Positions 21,640 through 35,200 of a DNA stretch of 64,000 bases are shown in pieces. The DNA comes from Lepidurus packardi (lineage: Eukaryota > Arthropoda > Branchiopoda > Notostraca > Triopsidae): the NCBI GenBank assembly GCA_023053545.1, contig JAKZAN010000006.1, positions 7,823,851 through 7,887,850 on the forward strand, written 5' to 3'. How positions within the stretch are numbered: position 1 is the first letter of the stretch; every line of letters starts with the position of its first letter. The notes below the pieces were generated by a model, which saw nothing but the letters and a program-made list of their open reading frames with translations, did no database searches and had not been told where the DNA came from. A program made the translations under genes and the position numbers.

Positions 21640-23139
21640 GAAAACTCTATAACCCCGCTTTCGCAACGCTTGTCGCCACAACCCGTCCCAAGTCATTGCA
21701 GCCCGGACTCGAGATCAATGAAACAACAACGTTCATCACCTTCGACTGTGGTTTCACTTCATACACATACTTTACCTGATTTAGGTTATCTATTCCCACA
21801 GTGAACTCTTTCTTTCGCTTTTCTTTATTTTTTTAGCGGTGTAAATACGGAATAATCAATTCTTAAAGTAGCCCAAATCCGGGCCATAAGTTTTGCGCTT
21901 CCAGCTTGTTCTGCTTCCCTAATTTGCGGTTTTCATTATTGTCGAACAAAAAGAGAAACTATTCCGTGTATATTTTCATCGAAATCTCACTTGTTACGAA
22001 CCCGCATACCCCACTTCCATACCAGAATCGTCTGTCACTTTTGGTTCTGGAAGCCTTTGACTATTCAGCCCATCCATACTGCCCAAAGCCAGCATTCATA
22101 TCAGGATCACTTCTACGGAAAAGTACTTTATCATAAAAGAAATAATAATACTAGTCATGTCAAAGTCATCCAAAACAAAAACCAAAGTGGGCTTTAATGT
22201 GCCCTAGGGGCTTCTAAGAATTGCTATTGCAGAAAAAAAGTAAAAAAGACTCATTGTAAATCGTAATATCGTAACGAGCACCGCCTTTACATTGAACCCA
22301 CATATACATGTCTCAACTTATATACATTATTCAGAAACAAATATTATATCGCTTTTTCCCGAGCATACACCATCCACATTCCTTCCATGCCCTACGGAAT
22401 TGCATATTAATTTTCAGCGCCTAGGAATGGCTTCAATTTATCCTGAACAGCAACAAATAATCTAAATTCCTAAAACATGGTGATAACAGATGGCGCCGGC
22501 TGTCAGCTTCCTTTGAATATTTGTCAAGGCGGCCAGACGGTATATTTCTAGTGCGGGCGTAGAAAACTGGTTTTGACACTTGTTAACTCATCCTTTCCCC
22601 TGTGTCCTTTGGTATGGTTGAACGTGGGAGTGGTTCGTATGCTTAGTGATACCAAATTTGCCTTAAAATCTGGAAGGTAAGTGAGAGGACAGTGTGGCCC
22701 CAGCCCAATTAAAAAACGCATAGCGTCAGAACTGCAAAAGTGTATTCCCAAGAAAACCTGCTTCGTTGCAAAGCTATGGCGGAAGAGCCGGCTTCAGCCA
22801 GGTGCAAGTGACACTGACAGGAAGTTAAAAACAAACGGGGGTTTTCCGGTTACTCTTACGTATTTCCAAGTACAAGTTCTACAAGTTAAATCATTCCACC
22901 AAAAAAAAATCCCAGGAAATTATTGCATATCATCCCAAGCGTTGAAAACTGTATCCAAAAATCGTGCTTCCGTAATTCATTCAATTCATCGTACGTTTTT
23001 TCGTACCTTCCAACCATCTAAAATCCAAAATCCCGCGTTTATTGCAGCTCATGTTAGAGAGAACACGCCTTATCTTATCTCAAAATTGGAGTGCTAATCT
23101 TTTCATAGTCATAGTGCAAAACGGAACGGATCAACTATC
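21640..23139. other. Ret 3' flank and region upstream of the ankyrin gene
   Basis: This follows the Ret stop codon and should hold its 3' UTR; no AATAAA was found close by. At 22676 the string GGAAG|GTAAGTGAG is a good splice donor and could end a non-coding first exon of the ankyrin gene, but nothing else supports that. A 138-codon frame (22681-23097) has no recognisable feature and is probably chance. Confidence 0.35.
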
Positions 23140-23280
23140 ATGCCAGCTACAATGGAGACCGTGGTTAACGGCGATAAACACACTTCCCCAGTGCCGAACG
23201 GATCTCATCACGAAGTCCCAGCTTCAGTTTTGCCTCCCAGCATCCCAGGACCAGATCAAGACCTCCAGCAAGAAATCAAG
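23140..23280 (+). CDS. Candidate alternative first coding exon A of ankyrin
   Basis: ATG at 23140 opens 47 codons ([20 protein letters not shown] and on) ending DLQQEIK at an AAG|GTAAAA donor. The exon ends in phase 0, as the shared exon at 35815 requires, giving ...[19 protein letters not shown]. The polar, Pro-rich sequence suits an ankyrin N-terminus. The join would span 12,534 bases, and no transcript evidence is available here. Confidence 0.6.
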
Positions 23281-26200
23281 GTAAAATTAAAAACAAGCCC
23301 AAAACTGTCCTTTTCCCCACTTTCTAACTATTCGTATTCCCTTTCCCCAAACGGCGAAAGATTGATAAATTAGTGTGCTATACTCTGTCTGTTGTTTATG
23401 TATAGTTCTAGGCAAAGCTTATGGCCTAGAAACCAAATTTAAGGGAGAGAAAACCTTGGCCATGTGCTCGGCATTGCAACTTGTTGCTGCAATATGCTAA
23501 ACAGCTTCTCAGAACTCGTCCCCAAATTTGTCCTCAACGTCAGAGTTTCCCTTCTTTGCTATGCGAACGTAAACTTCCCTAGTTTCGTCACCGTCGTTAA
23601 CAACTGTCGTGCCGTTATAGTACAAAGTATACGAAGTGTACAAAAATAGTCTCCTGCTTTTTTTTGTAGTTTTTTTGTAATTTCCTGCGTTATAGGTTCT
23701 CATAGTCATAGTTTTTCACGCGTGGTAGGGTTTCCGTTGGCCACCGCCAAATCTCTTATTTCCCTTTTGTCATTCAAACAGTGGCGCTTTAACCCGTAAG
23801 CGCTTTCAATGCTTTAATTGCTCTTGTGTTTCATAGAAAAAGAGGTCGATAAAAAAGAAAAAAGGAAGAGATGAGCATTAAAATTATGGATAATCACACC
23901 CCTCTGCAAACTTGCACATTGTTTCCTGCCGAAATGTTCGCGTTTTGTCACGCAAGCTTATTTCATATGCAGGCAATAAGTATAGCACGCAATGATGACA
24001 CTCGACTGATTCCCTTCTCAGCGTGCCTGGATATCATCCAAAAAATTCTGTGGAGACTCGACACCATTATTCATCATTGTTATTTATAACTCGCATTTTA
24101 TTCTTATTTTTCTATCCTTTTTTTCTCGGTGAGCCAAGTGATGAGTGGCTTTTGTCTTGATGATCACAAGACAAGGTAAAGTTTATCTGCCAAGTGTCAG
24201 TTGTAATAAAACTTACTTGATTAAAAATTATTTAATTTATTTTTATTTCTCTTTTTATTTTATTAAATCTCGCATTTTATTTCTATTTGTCTGTCCTTTT
24301 TTCGGTAAGCCGACTGACGAATAGCTTTTGTCTTATGATAGGTCACAAGACATGGTAAAGTTTTCCTCATTGTCGTTTTTAATAAAAGTTAGTCACGAAA
24401 GTGAGATCAAGTCTATCGCTCTCTTGTCACTTGTGATCCAGAAAGTTTGTATCTTTCGGCTCAGCCTCCCTCCCAAGCATCCTTGATGGCCATATGATCA
24501 TAAAAATAAAGTAAGGCATCCTCGCCCCAATTTCCCGGACTCCATTACCTTAAAACGCGAGCAGGATATTTAGGAGACATTTTTACATTTTTGGTCGAGC
24601 TAAGGAATCGATTCTAGCGATACCAGTTGCTCCCTGCTTTTCCTTTCCTTGTAGTTTTGTTCTGAATATATAATCTTCAAAGCTGGTCGTGACTGGGAGT
24701 CGAAAAAGATCCGCGTTGGCCTTTGGTCGATGACCGATCCTCTTGGCATGAGTATGTGTTGTATTGTTACGGGTCATGTAACGTAAAAGTAAGCTTTTCT
24801 GCTGACGTCATCCTTCCGCCGTGGATGAACGAATTTCGAAGTCTTGTCTTGTCTGGAAACGGTTTGTTTTCGTAATTTACATATCTTTAAAACTGGAGCC
24901 ATCTTCGCCCGCTCGCTGCGTTGTGTAAATGTTTGATATTTCATTCCAGGTCGTCTTGAAATTATTTTGTTTTGTCCTGGATTTTTCGAGATTTGCTTGC
25001 GAGAAGGGCTGCACGAGTTCCGTTCGCTGAATTCTATTTTTAAGTCGCTGACCAAAAAGCAACATGCAAAATCGCAGGGTTGTTTCGGAAGTCCTAAATC
25101 GTTTCTCTTCACGGGAAAAGAACCGCGACTTATACGAATGTCTTTCGGAGAGACGGTTCTTTATGCCTTTTTTTACATAGGAATGTGTGGGCGAGTACTA
25201 GTTCCATTACGTTTTCTTCTTTTTTGCACGTTTGGAGGTTGCGAAATCCGCCTTAGCCAGGGCAAGTTGAGGGATACGTACACTAGGGAATGGACTTAAC
25301 GGAGGAAACAAAGCTCATTAGGCTTTTGAAATGCGCACAAGCAGCAGGGTAATTGGCGTAATGTTAAAAGGGATGACTGATCCGTACTAGCCTATATAGC
25401 TTTGACCTTCTGACGCTTCTCTGAAGCGCGCCATTCATTTTCGTTTCACCATTACCGTTTCGGAGGTCGCGTTTACATCATCCGAGCTTATTTGGAGTGT
25501 CTCGCAGCAAAAAGAAAAGGGAGAAAGAAATAAAGGCAGAAAAATACAGGGGTGTTTACGTCTCAACGTCGTTTATGCTGGGTGAACTCGAACTAATTGG
25601 TTTATGATACAAACAAAGTTAAAACCTTTTTTTTGTCGTGGAAAGAAAGTCAACTTGCTAGGGAATAGCGTATGTATTGCTAAAAGAGTGGGATAGGTGG
25701 GTGGATGAGAAGTGAAAGACTGGGAGAGAGATTCTTTTGTCTATGCGTAGAATGTGTGTGTGTGGGGCTGGTTACTCCTATATAAATGTGTGAGAGTCGT
25801 GATCAATACTTGGCGGCCAAAGGGAAGAGAGGGAAAGAGCTTCCTTTGAGCGCTTCGCGGAGTATTCGACTGCACGACGCTGGCGGCGTGTCGGAGAGCG
25901 GAGCACGCGGAGCGAGGGAAGGTCCGTTGGATCGTTGGATCCAGGGGTGTCGGGGTCTGTCCGCTAGAAGGCAAAGGCGAGCCAGAATCGTTTTCTAACA
26001 ACACGCTACCAATCTGGATCCGTTCTTCGGAGAAACTTGTTGAGGATTCTTGGCTCCGTTTCAATTCATCTTTGGCCTCATTTATAGGCTTTTGTCCCTC
26101 ATTTGTACCACTTTATCCCTTTTGAAAAATCAGTGGAAATTGGTGCTCATCGTCTTTCCCATTCCGAAAACCAACCCGGTGACACAACAGGTCGAGTCAG

Positions 26201-29200
26201 TCATTCCGCAACAGGTGTATTGTTGTTTTTTGTATTGCTATTAAAAGATCGTCCTTTTCCGTCATATCGTGGAATTACTTAGTTTCTCACTGTGCGACGG
26301 TTTGTAATTAGACCAAAGATTTGAGTGAGGTGTAAGGTGTTTTGATAGAAAGAAAGGAAGCAAAGGAACCGAAAAGAGAGATGGCGCAGTTTATTAGCCA
26401 CATTCAAGTGGAACATGGCGTTCATACGCGACCGCATTCGCTTAATCCGCAAGCCCTCAGTTCACATTTACACCCACATTATCCTCCGCCAGCAGCTGTG
26501 CAGCACCATCATCACCATCAACAGCACCATCTGCAGGCGCCCGTCGCACCTTCGGCCGTTTCCGTATCGGCAATTGCGGCTTTGCATCCTAGCAATTGGC
26601 ATCAGAATAACTTTTTACTCATGCAGCCACCCAAAAGCCCTCCGGTGTCCAATAAACCTGTCCTTTATCAAACGCGGATGGTTCCCCGTTCGCCTGCCGC
26701 CGGCACAGCCGAAAACAGCCCGATCATAACGCGAGAGCGCGAACATTTGCCGTTCAAACACGAGGAGGCGCTGGGGGTCACAACGCCCAATACCGCCCAT
26801 TTCATAGCGCAGGTACAAACTAACAAAACCTCGAGACAAACGACTTCGTGCTCAAGTTGCATCCTCTTGGGCTTTTCTTATGCTTTTTAATAATTATAAA
26901 TTATTTTATCCAACTGGACTTCTCCCTCGACGAAGAGTTGAGTTATATATTGCTTGCGAGCATCGCGCATTTTTGGAATGTTTATTTATTTAATTTTGTA
27001 TATTTTTTTATTTATTCTAATTTTTTTCATTTTTTTCTTTTCTGTCGACGAACGAATTGAGTTATATATTGCTCGCCGTAGCATGGAGCTATTTTTTAAT
27101 AATTTTTTTTATTTTGGTAAACGAAATTAGCTTACCCTGTTTTAATGATACGGGGACCAGTATGGCAGTCAGTAGGACTCTTTTTTAGTTCTGGGCTGTC
27201 ATCCCCCTTTATCTAGGTACTATAACAAGATTTGGTCATATTTATATGTTAATCGAGACCGCGATTAACCCTGCGACTTGGCGTGCGGGTCGCATAGTCT
27301 CATTCGGGTTTTTACGTCCTTTGATAATGACAGTAGCAAGAAAATTGACTCTTTTTTTTTAACCTTTTTTCCAGCTTCTCCCGGGAAAAAACAAAACAAA
27401 CAAAAAATAAATGAAAAGAAAGGGCACAACAAAGCTTGCATGGCACGAGCTGTGTTGATCGACCCTAAATGGGGTTTTGTCGTGTTTCCGTCCTTTCGTT
27501 CGGGAATTAAAGTAAATAGCAACTGGAAAGGTGTATGAGTCTTTTAGCAGGTCGCGGGGAGACTTGGATTGCGCGCTAAAGGTTGCCCGCAAAAGGGAAG
27601 GCTATTAATGCATTAGGTGCGTGGTGCTGTACCGTAAATGGATGTGTTCTTCTCGTTTCCAGCCATATCAACCAGTAACATGAGACAAAAAAGAGGAAAA
27701 AGGAACCGGGGGATTCGAGGTGTGTGATTGAAGGAGTGTTATAAGCGCTTTTGCGTGGAATTGGACGGATTCGGAAGTGGAAAGCACAAAAAAAAGGAAG
27801 CGAGGCAAGGGACGTTATTGTACCGTACATGAGAAGAAAAGTGGGAAGTGAGTAGTTGGCATGGATGCAAGACAAGAGTAAGAGCATGCAACAGTATTAG
27901 TCTGTGTTGCCCCTCGAAGAAAGAGGCGTCGAGGGCATCTTAGACATTGCTTTTAGTCGTACCGCGAAACCTGAACAAGAACGAAGCTCGCACACTCTCA
28001 CACTCACACGAAACCTGGCTTTTTCCGAAAACAGTTCCATATCTCTCTACCTTTGCGTATGTAGTGAATAGAACATAGTCAGAAACAAGAAAATAGCTTC
28101 GCTAAATAACAGAGAATCCGAATCCGCCCTTTTTACGGTTGTTAATATTGACGTGCACCCCCCCCCCCCCCCTCCCAGTTCTATATCGATCAACATTTTG
28201 GATTTTTAGGCCAGTCCCTGAGCAGTCCACTATGGAAATGTTTGTTTCTATCAATTAAGTGCAGTTGGATTCCCAAACCATTGCGAATTTTTCCGTGCGG
28301 TTTGTTTGGTGGCAAGTGAAATAGGAAGTTTATTCTCTAGAAATAGTTGCAACCGAACCTGTTGAAGAAGGAGAAACGTGCCGGAGTAATTAGATTGGTT
28401 TTGACACGCCCCAGAATATTTTTTTTTACCAAACGTCCTAAGATGAAGACGAACAACAAAGCTGCGCCAGAGGATTGTCGTGTAAGAATTGGTTTGAAAG
28501 GAATGTTTTTGGTTCAAGTTAAGGGGTTTTAAGTTAGTTGGCCTATTTTGGGAAGATGGGCTATTTTCTTTCTTTCGTTAAAGAAGCCAATTGCACCATG
28601 TGGCCCCTCTTGGGGTGACGTTTCCGGTTGAATTAGGATATTGTATGTTGGAAACATTCTTGATGTCAAATCTTCAGGCGTGTAGAAAAACTAGGAACCC
28701 TTCCAAAAATGTTGACGAGTAATGTGTTGCCTTGGCAAGCGAAAGAATATTTTTCAGGAAGCTTTTGCGCTATGTCTGTCACGCCCTGGCGTATGTTGCA
28801 TCGTATACGGCGGTGTACTCTCTATAGCGTCCATTGGAATGCGTGATTTTCTTGGCAAGACTCAGTGGAATAAGACCAAGCGAACCGGCCTGCTAAAAAT
28901 AACTCGTGATTTTCAAGGGGTTTGCATGGAAAAGTTCCCCCATAAGTTCTGGCAAGACATTAACGTCTATCGAACGCTAATTGCATTCAAGGCCTATTCG
29001 CACTAAAGAAAAATGTACGTTAATAATAAACGACTAAGGATATAACGTCATCCTGGAACAGGCTATTGCCTACGCCGGTTACTATTATTTAAAAAAAAAA
29101 ACGTAATAAATGTGCGTGTGTGACATGTCCTACAACGCTTTTCTGTGCGAAATATGAGATCGGATCCATATTTAGGAACGCAGACATCTCTTTCCCCTAG

Positions 29201-32200
29201 AGGCGCTGGGGCGTCATGATAGTACTAACGAATTCCCCGTATTTTCGATGCTATAAACTGTAAACATTGCTGAGATGGCAAGGGGCGAAAGGCCAAGCGG
29301 GCAAAGCTTGAACACGTTTCTAGGCCTGATGGTATGCGGAGTTTACTGGCGTCTGTCAAGTGGGAAAATCCTTTTTATCCCGTCAAGCTTTAACGAAAAA
29401 AAGCTTTAATAAATTGCTGTTTCTTGTTCCTTTTTCAACGCGTCAGTTGGTTCTTGATGTAGAAGTTGAATTTTTTTTGTAGTAATAATAAATAATTCGA
29501 GGGAGGCTAGAGACCAGGCCTCGCCAAAGCTTGGCATCTTTGCAAATGCTGCCTTTTTCATAGGCAGGAAAAAGCTATTTATAGGGCCAGTTTAATGAGA
29601 GTTTTCTTTCCCATAATTCGCAACAGCTGCGAGCTTACGGATGCATTTCAACTAACCACCGTGTTTTTCTTTTATCTTTTATAGGTGAGTTCACGACGCT
29701 CTTGTTTCAAGAAACAGGTAAAAGGGATAGTAAACCAGCGGCATTTCGGTATGTATACGCCGTTTTATTGGGGCTGGTGGAAAATGAGGCTTATAAAACG
29801 AGAAAATCAGACCATTTGGAAAACATAAACATCGCGGATACGATGGCGCCAATATGAGATGCAGGGCTCCCCACTAGATGGGGTTAGCCTGTCATTTAAC
29901 ATCGTATTTCTTTTTTAAATTGGTTTGTTTTGATCTTGTAAGCGCCCAACTTCGTTCAAGGCATTAATGCCCATCTGTATTTTGGTATATATACGCCGTT
30001 GCATTGTTGCTTGGTGGAAGTTGAAAACTGTAAAACGAGAAAAACTGCTAAATTTGGAAAAGTAAACATGGGGATACGATGGCGCCAATAAGAGATGTTT
30101 CCTGCTAGATGGCGTAACCGTATCCATTAGCGTCATATTGTTTTTCTTAAAAAAAACGGTTTGTTTTGACCTTTTAAGCGCCCAAGTTCGTCAAGGCGTT
30201 AAATGCCATCTGTTTGGTTATTTTAAATCAGCTTGTTTTTATGGTAGGGCTAATGTACGTGCACAAATTCAGTGTTTAGCTTATGCGACAAATGCTTGCA
30301 GCCTGTCCTCATCGCGAAGACCTTGACATCACCCGCAAGGGCAAGTTGCAAAGGTTAATTAGTGCTCGCCATGGTCAAAGGACCGAATGGCGAATTTTGC
30401 AGCAGCCAAAAAGCTCGTCATGATCTTACAGGCAATCCGTCACCTTGTGCGCGGATCGTAAAGGCTCCCTATGGAAACAGACAAATTAAGGAAAGGGCTT
30501 CAAAGAAAACGACTGTTGGAAGTAAAAAAATGGTAAAAAATGTTTAAGGAAAAATTTGGCAAAGTCGATTATTGGAATATCCGCAATGGAAACATTGACG
30601 AGTTAGGGAAATTGGATGCTGTGGCGAAAGAAGCACCAAAGAGACGTCGATAGAGGAAGGAGATGAGTGAAGCAGGAGCTTGGATGCCTGCTATTCTGTT
30701 AGGTTCCGCTTGGAGGTTTAATTTTAGGTCTTCCTAAGCTAAAGATGCTCAAGGGGGAGGAGCCAAGGTCATATCAAACGGGAGGGAATGGAGCCAGAGT
30801 GCGCCCAAGGAAAAGAGGCGAGAAGGTGAAAAGAGACCAGCTTTTAGCAATGGGCCTGCTATTGCAAAGAAAAGGGGACGTTCGCATTCTCCTGTGTATA
30901 CAGACCAAGGGGCCCGAACGGCCGTTTGGAAGCCAGCGTCCACGGCGTCTCGGGCGTCCCGTTTCCTGGCCCACCGCTCTTTCGCATTAGGAAGCTGCCA
31001 CAGAGCGAGAAAAGGACAGTAAGAAAAGGACGGGTATTGCCTTGCCAGACCGTGTGTGTGTGTGAAAGCCTAGGCTAATTCTGCCCACACTAAAAGGCGA
31101 AGGAAAGGAAGTGAGACGGAGAGTTGCGAGAGCTCTTCCAAGAAGCTATTTGCGAGACGTTACTCATATTTTACGCCCTAAATGAATTAATCACTTACAA
31201 TCCCTCCCGAGTGCCAATTCCTTGAGTGGATACTGGAACGTAACAACTGTCTGCAATTTGAACCTTTAACTCAGAAACCGGTGGGTGGGATTACCGTGAT
31301 GGTGGTGCAACTAGTGTTCTAGCGTCTCAGTCTGTAATTACAGAAAAAACGCACGTCGATCTCCTCCACACCCACCTGGAAAAAACACAATAAAAGGTCC
31401 ACCATGTTCAAAAAGTTTTCTTCCTTATCGAGTTTGGGGGTAAGTTCGGACGTTTCGTAAAGCTTTAATTTGCATTATCGTTATTATGGGATTAGCGTAC
31501 GTTGCGAAACGGCGCTTAAGATAAACAGTGGAATCAAGTTAAGGTCGCAGAGCTTGTTATGGAAGCGTTTTTCCGTTTTAGTGGCTATGGATAGATTCAG
31601 GGAGGGGATATAGAGTTTGAAAAGAAGAAGAGGGGGGTGCTCTTCTATAGGTATGGAGTAAAAATAGGTACGGTTCTCTCGCGATGGGAGACAAGAGACG
31701 AGGGGAAATAGCGTTAGAGTGAAGACCTCGTGATGCTTTGCTTTGCGTGGCAATATCCTACGTGTCTATTAAGGTAAAAAACTTGTAAAAAATCTTAAAA
31801 AACAAAACATTTTAAATACAATGAAGAGGTACAGGAAAACGGTAATGGATAACTCGGGCAGGAGACGGGATACTGTTCCTATCTCAGTCTCTTTCTGGTT
31901 CCTGATCATCAGTCAAGCGTTAAAGCTTCCTCGTTTCTTGCCATTCTAGATCCCAGCTTACCGCAAGAAGAATTACGGGAAATAAACGACAAACGATGTT
32001 GAAAAAGACTGTTTGATCTTGGAAGACTCTTAAGCGTTGCTGGGGAAAATGGGAAAGGCAATCGCCTCCCTGCGAGACGATAATCACCTGATTCTGTGGG
32101 AAATTAGCAGCAGGGACCCCTGTGTGAGCCTGAATCATTAACACTTGCATAGAGGGAGTTAGCCTGTCCCACCGTTGTATTGAACATGCACTTTACCTGC

Positions 32201-35200
32201 GTAATTTTCATCCATTTTTACTATCTTTCTTTATACATTTTTTTGCAGGGGGATATTTTCACCCCTGGAAGCGAAATGGTTAACAAAAGTATAGGAAGGA
32301 GGGATAAGGGGGTTATTTTTCTATTGTCATGAATGGGAAATCCAGAGCAAGAGAGCTTGAGAGATCTCTCCCCTCATTATTTTTTCTCGTTTTGATGGGA
32401 TCTCTGTCTGCATTCGGTCTCTTTTCTCGTTCTTTCATTCTCTCCTTCTCTGTTATTCAGCAGCAGCCCCAAAGCTTGCTTGCGAGCACTTTTATTCGTT
32501 TCCTTGCCTTTTTTCCTTTCTCGGGGCGACGCTACCGACGCCGACGTCGCTGACTCCTCCCCGATTATAAGACTTTATTGATCCAAGTGGTACAAGGCAC
32601 CCGAGGAAACCCGAGGACGATCTAGGGAAGCAAGCGGAATCTTGTCCTCTTGCCCCTGTTGTTCCTCTTGCGACTCACGTACAGTCGAGTATTGAGGGAG
32701 GAAATATCGCAGATGGGAAGGCAATTTTCAATGGTAGATACAAGACAAGTCTCTGAGGAGGTCTCCCCTTAACTGCTGGCGCAGGTTTGAAGGGGTAATG
32801 AGTTAAGCTTTAATGAGCGTTCGGTTTGAGCCCTGGCCCATGCTGGATAACATTTTTCAGGGTCGAGGATCTGTGCGACACGACATCAGGTTGGAGGGTT
32901 GGGTGACGTGCCAATAAGTAGATTGTGGGATGGTGGGAGGGACAAGGGGACGTGCCTCCGAATTGAGCGCCGGAGTTAAAGCAGGCCATGTGCGCATGAC
33001 TTGTAATGGGGGGTTCTGAACCCTGTACCCGAAATTCATCGGACGCTTGTCTGCATCCATATACAGACGAAAGTCATCAACTGACTTCCAGAGAGTCGCA
33101 GCTTTGGCTCGGTTACACATTATTATAGCAATAATTTCCCCACGGTGATCAAATAGGGATTAAACGAAGGTCTCAGGAACGTAAATAGACAAGTTTTTTC
33201 GGTGTGGTCGAGTGAGACAGAGACAGGTGGATTGTTCGGTTACAAGCGGACCCGAAAGGCATGCTGAGATCGTCATGGTGACCGAAGGCAGTGGATTGGT
33301 ATGGTTTTTCTTGTGGCTTCTCTTCTTTTCCTCTTCTTTTTACTTAAAATGTTAAGTCGTTTGGAGGTTGCTGGGTTCTCCTGATCCTTGGGAATTTATA
33401 CCCAGAGATAGCTAAACATGTGTATCGCTAATTGAAATGAACGTCGACGTTCGAAAGGGAAGGTGTTTGGGACTAACGAGATTTTAATGAGAAGACCTCT
33501 GACAGATGCGCGTTATATATCTTGTGGCATAGTACGAGGCAAAAGCTGCAAGTGACATTTGGTTGTATTTTGCTTTCATTTTGTCGTTCGGAGACAGTTC
33601 TATTTGGTGTAAGAGTATTGGCATTTTCGGTTTAAGAACGATAGCCGCTAAAGGGCACACGACCTGCTTTGCTTTGGGGCGCTTCCCTTTCCTCCGCGGA
33701 CGGGGACCCGGTCGATACTCCGGCAAGGAAGAGGGGAGGGTAAGGAAAGAGGTGCAACATGCAGCAAGTGCACCAAGCACCAAACGAGGGAGCAGACGTT
33801 TCCATAGCTTCGCTGGTACGAATTGGCCAGGCCGTTGATTCGTAGCTCCTACTACTGCACTGCATGATGCTTAACCGAAGTGCATGTCGGCGGGCAGTAC
33901 CGGCAGATATGACGCGTGCCAAAACTACTGCTCGTCGCGTGGGTAACGGAGAAGGCATGCACAGTAATAGAGGGCTACTGTACCGGGCATATCTCGATAA
34001 GCTAGCGAAGAGGAAAACCACGAACCGTGTTGTTTTTAATTCTTAATTTAAACTTCGGACAAACTATCGATCTTTTAGCCGGCTTCAGCTAGTTTAAAAC
34101 GTTCTAGCCACTTTGCATACATTCCAGTTGACGTCAGGAGAATCGCATCGAGATAGAACGTTGAGGAAAACCTGCAGCTGAAGATCCTAAACCGACCAAA
34201 GATCCAAAGATCCTTAACGTGCTGACGCATCACATTTCCTGTCAGCCAAAAGCCCAAGCCACCACGCTATTGAACTTCTACCTCTCCCTCCACAAAAAGA
34301 AAGCAGAAACGTTTCGAAGGGAGCTGAAACAAATTAAGGAAAAAAACGTTTAATTTCCTTGATCGAAACAGAGTAAACGGGACACCGCCCTCATGCCGTC
34401 TTTTTTCCTAACTAGCGTAACCACGGGAAAGGTTAATTTGGGTGTCACATGATCGCTGTCCGATTAATCTCGACGTTTATTTCTGTCGTAAGGAGTTAGT
34501 AACGTTAAGATAACTATGATGCATTCCGCTGAAGGGCGGTGCTTAACCACTCTTACTATGTAAACACCCACTGTCATGTTTACTCTCGGATTTCATTGTT
34601 AGGATAGTATACGGTAATAAAGTCTTTGAAATTCATTGTTAGGGTAGTGAGTACTCCAAGAAGAAAGCAGATAATACACAGATTACATTAGTGTGATGAA
34701 AGTACTATTTTATAGTATAGTTATACTATGGTGATTAATTATTAATTGTTTACATTGCAAGGAGTTACTGATTGTTTTGTGGACTGTTGGTGTTCTTCGG
34801 AAACTGTCACGTCGGAATATGGAGTACTACATTCACATCTTTGAATGCGTAATTAATTGAGAGGGAGGAAAAAACTGCAACGAGTCGCGTTTGTTTCTGG
34901 GAACCTTTCAAAGATCCTCCTAATCATAAGAAATGGTTATGTAGCTGTTTGCAACTCGTTCTTTTACTTTTTTTTGTACAGCGTTATATCGTGAGATTTA
35001 TTATTTCGTGTAGCTAAAAGAAAACAGGCGTGTCAAAGGAGCGTGGGTACGAGGTAGTTTACTGAAAAACAAGCCTTGCCAAGGTGCATTGCACAAATTC
35101 AATGAGAAAGCCTTCAACCAAAAACCCGACAATTGTTAGCCCTCGTCTGTGTCTCCCCTAGCCCGATAATTTTGTCTGTCATTAACGTAAAATTTTGCGC

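Noticed and set aside
22681..23097. 138-codon plus-strand frame before the ankyrin gene
   Set aside because: No domain, no compositional sign of coding and no conserved motif; it overlaps the presumed 5' flank.
32329..32553. 74-codon frame with a hydrophobic middle and an Arg-rich end
   Set aside because: Looks like a small membrane protein, but has no supporting context, poor start surroundings and an origin in T-rich and CG-rich intron DNA.
33632..34021. 129-codon minus-strand frame in the ankyrin 5' intron
   Set aside because: Low-information Ser/Arg/Leu composition and no splice or promoter signals.
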